DNA of 64,000 bases, from positions 15,137,962 through 15,201,961 of the forward strand of contig NC_067208.1 in the NCBI RefSeq assembly GCF_026262505.1, read 5' to 3'. The translations under genes and the position numbers were made by a program. Under the pieces are notes generated by a model, which ran no database searches, was not told the origin of the DNA, and saw nothing but the letters and a program-made list of their open reading frames with translations. The DNA comes from Trichomonas vaginalis G3. Its lineage: Eukaryota > Parabasalia > Trichomonadida > Trichomonadidae. This document shows positions 62,218 through 64,000 of this stretch, piece by piece (within the stretch, counting starts at the first letter, position 1; each line of letters opens with the position of its first letter).

Positions 62218-63847
62218 TCATTGAACTCTATACCATGCGAATACAGTCATAAATGGTGGCATGTAATCTTTACTTTGTCCCGTTGTTTGTGTATATCCTG
62301 AAACGAAATGTGTATGGTTTCCTTCTCCCTGAGTGTCATCCCAGTAACAATTTATAGCAAACTTAACGTCGTCTTTAACATCATATCCTTTACCTTTTGT
62401 CATTCCTGACCAATCCCAATATCTATGCTTATGCCAACCTGCTTGAGATGTACTTAAATCTATGTAGTGACTGTGTGCAGGTAAATTTTCACCTGAAATC
62501 GTTTTACTTCCTCCTGTTTCCTTTGAAGAGTTTGCACAATACAAAAACCTGTCAACTATTTGTTCCCATGCACCAACACCAAACATTACTTGAGGACCTC
62601 TTGCATCCATAGATGTATAAATAGAACCTACTGGGTTCATTAAATCAAACATATGAGATATTATAGGATTGTCTCTTTTGAACTTAAGATATAGTGTAAC
62701 TATTTCAGGTTTCTTCTGGTTTGTGTCAGAATATTTTTATAATATAATCTTATGTTTTCAGGGTAGGTAAAATCTTGACTATAATATTTATTTCTGTCAT
62801 CTGTATAATAATATACTATTCTCGTTTTTTCTATTGCATTATATCTTTTATATCTATAATAATCTAAATATAATGTTAGCTTTTGTTCATCTACATGTGG
62901 TGTTCTGTCGTCATCTCCATAGTCATAATAATATGGTGCTGGAGCTGGGTCAGCCAACGTCATACTGCCATTTCATAAACTCTTAAATATTTCTTTTGTT
63001 CGTCTCCATATAAGTTTAAGTAGCAGTTGTTGTCTAATGGAACTTTAACTTGTGTACCATTATTCTTTATATAGCCTACATACATTTCATTGTTATTTTT
63101 CGGAATGAGTTTATACCGTATACCATTTTTTAAGGAGTGTACAAACTCCCATCTAAAATATTTGTTTTCTTCATAGACAGAAACATCCCCAACAATAGTT
63201 TCAATATTTTTTGTTGTTCCTATCAAACTTTGGTATATTTCGTTAACATATGTTTTATCTGCTTTCTTCTCTAACTCATCGTTAACATATGTTTTATCTG
63301 CTTTAAGGTCTAAACATCCTGAAACCCATCCTGTATCAGCTTTAACTTTAAAAGTCTCCAATGTCCATTCATGATACCATTCAACCCTTTCTTTAATTTC
63401 ATTATCTTTTTCATCAACATAAACCAAATTTGCCTTCTTCATTAACTCACTATCCACATATTCCTTATCCGCCCTCTTCATTATGTCATTTAGGAAACCT
63501 TCTATGAATTCCTCATTTAAATTAAATCTTCCAATCTTCAAAACTTTAGGAAATGCATTTAATGCGTAATATCTCTGTTCTTCTGGTGGAATTGATGTTA
63601 TATCATCCGTTATACCTTTAATTTTTGAATTCATAAATAAAATTTCTTTTATATTTGATATCACCGCACCACCTTTGCAAACGAATTCGAAATGTTCATT
63701 TTTCAATACTATCTCCAAATCTCCATATTTCAACCTTTGCGTTTGTTCTGCCGTCTTTGAATTATATGCATATATGGCGTATGTAATGGTCTGAGGGACC
63801 TGGGTGCTTTGTGCCTTAAGTTGTTGTGGTTGCTGTTGTTTAATCAT
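62218..63847 (-). pseudogene. Element B collar fibre gene region, broken
   Basis: Three reading stretches. The first (from 63847) starts MIKQQQPQQLKAQSTQ and has trimeric-fibre repeats (ADKEYVDSEL, LEKKADKTYVNE). The middle one, 62700-62963, is Tyr/Asp-rich. The last, 62218-62652, has the phage collar motif NPVGSIYTSM with GAWEQIVDRFL, and a tip nearly identical to that of element A. It is a probable receptor-binding spike. Confidence 0.75.
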
Positions 63848-63871
63848 TTATTATGATTTAAAAATAAATAT

Positions 63872-64000
63872 TTAATCTGTTATCTCATCAGCTATTTTTT
63901 CTATTTGAAATTGCCATAATATTTCATTCATGAATTCTAAATCACAATCAAATAGGTCAGTTATTCTAAATTTAATATTTGATAAATCTTTTGAATGAAG
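63872..64000 (-). CDS. Element B gene, C-terminal end only
   Basis: 42 codons open to the window edge, ending IEKIADEITD at a TAA. They include FMNEILWQFQIEKI. It is too short to assign. Its end lies 25 bases beyond the fibre start, so it is read in the same direction just upstream. Confidence 0.45.
   Translation of the reverse strand, partial: LHSKDLSNIKFRITDLFDCDLEFMNEILWQFQIEKIADEITD

Larger units (their letters stand above)
25598..64000. mobile_element. Maverick/Polinton element B (outer, runs off window)
   Basis: The outer element begins somewhere near 25.6 kb, where a hairpin and the first B-style gene appear, and is still continuing at 64000, so its right terminal repeat is not visible. 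Its own parts are 25.6-26.16 kb and 49.62-64 kb. They include a family B DNA polymerase, rve integrase, KilA-N gene, primase-helicase and collar-fibre region. About half of its genes are interrupted; the primase-helicase looks whole. It must be older than element A, which is inserted in it. The left boundary is approximate. Confidence 0.75.

Overview
The window looks like trichomonad (parabasalid) nuclear DNA, from Trichomonas vaginalis or a close relative. Genes are intron-less and lie in very AT-rich spacers. Some genes have an initiator-like TCA-Py-(T/A) element within about 15 bases of the start codon. There is a decayed ankyrin gene of the DUF3447 type, TTAA-flanked and 9-bp-duplication DNA transposons, and two very large Maverick/Polinton elements. 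Such elements are known to be extremely abundant in T. vaginalis. The species cannot be fixed from the sequence alone.

Left part, about 1-25.6 kb (host). Recognisable genes are a Ser/Thr kinase (1352-2281), a ZNF277-like zinc-finger protein (3504-4604), a 778-residue coiled-coil protein (13784-16120), a LUC7-like U1 snRNP protein (16710-17522), a Rim15/IRE/MAST-type AGC kinase with an N-terminal CCHC finger (18867-21017), a ubiquitin-conjugating E2 (21805-22239) and a type I membrane protein (22612-23826). Two duplicated genes for an unfamiliar acidic, aromatic repeat protein (7477-8040 and 11510-12655) sit 4.6 kb apart; the second has an internal stop codon. The spacers hold a TTAA-flanked element (4690-7402) with a MULE-like element (4968-6629) and a minisatellite nested in it, two 213-bp TTAA MITEs, and a 374-bp repeat found at 2.6 kb and again, partly as a 208-bp-armed inverted repeat, at 24.6-25.3 kb.

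Right part, about 25.6 kb to the window end (fossil virus-like DNA). Two Maverick/Polintons are nested. Element A (26160-49618) has inverted terminal repeats that end in A/T tracts. It carries capsid-like genes, a D5-type helicase, an A32-type packaging ATPase, an rve integrase, three KilA-N or GIY-YIG regulators, an HNH nuclease, a Dam-like adenine methylase and a phage-style collar fibre. Many of its frames are interrupted, and no DNA polymerase is seen. It lies inside element B (about 25.6 kb to beyond 64000), in the T-rich leader just before the B gene at 49631. Element B carries a family B DNA polymerase with an HNH-like insertion, an integrase, a KilA-N gene split by a 710-bp transposon, a long uninterrupted primase-helicase and its own collar fibre.

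The two elements share a leader motif (AAAATAAAGTTAGTTTT about 40 bases before several start codons) and a fibre-tip module that is nearly identical in DNA. Each also has a private family of intergenic palindromic repeats that reverses orientation around a replication or regulatory gene. These shared parts suggest gene exchange and common regulation between co-resident elements.
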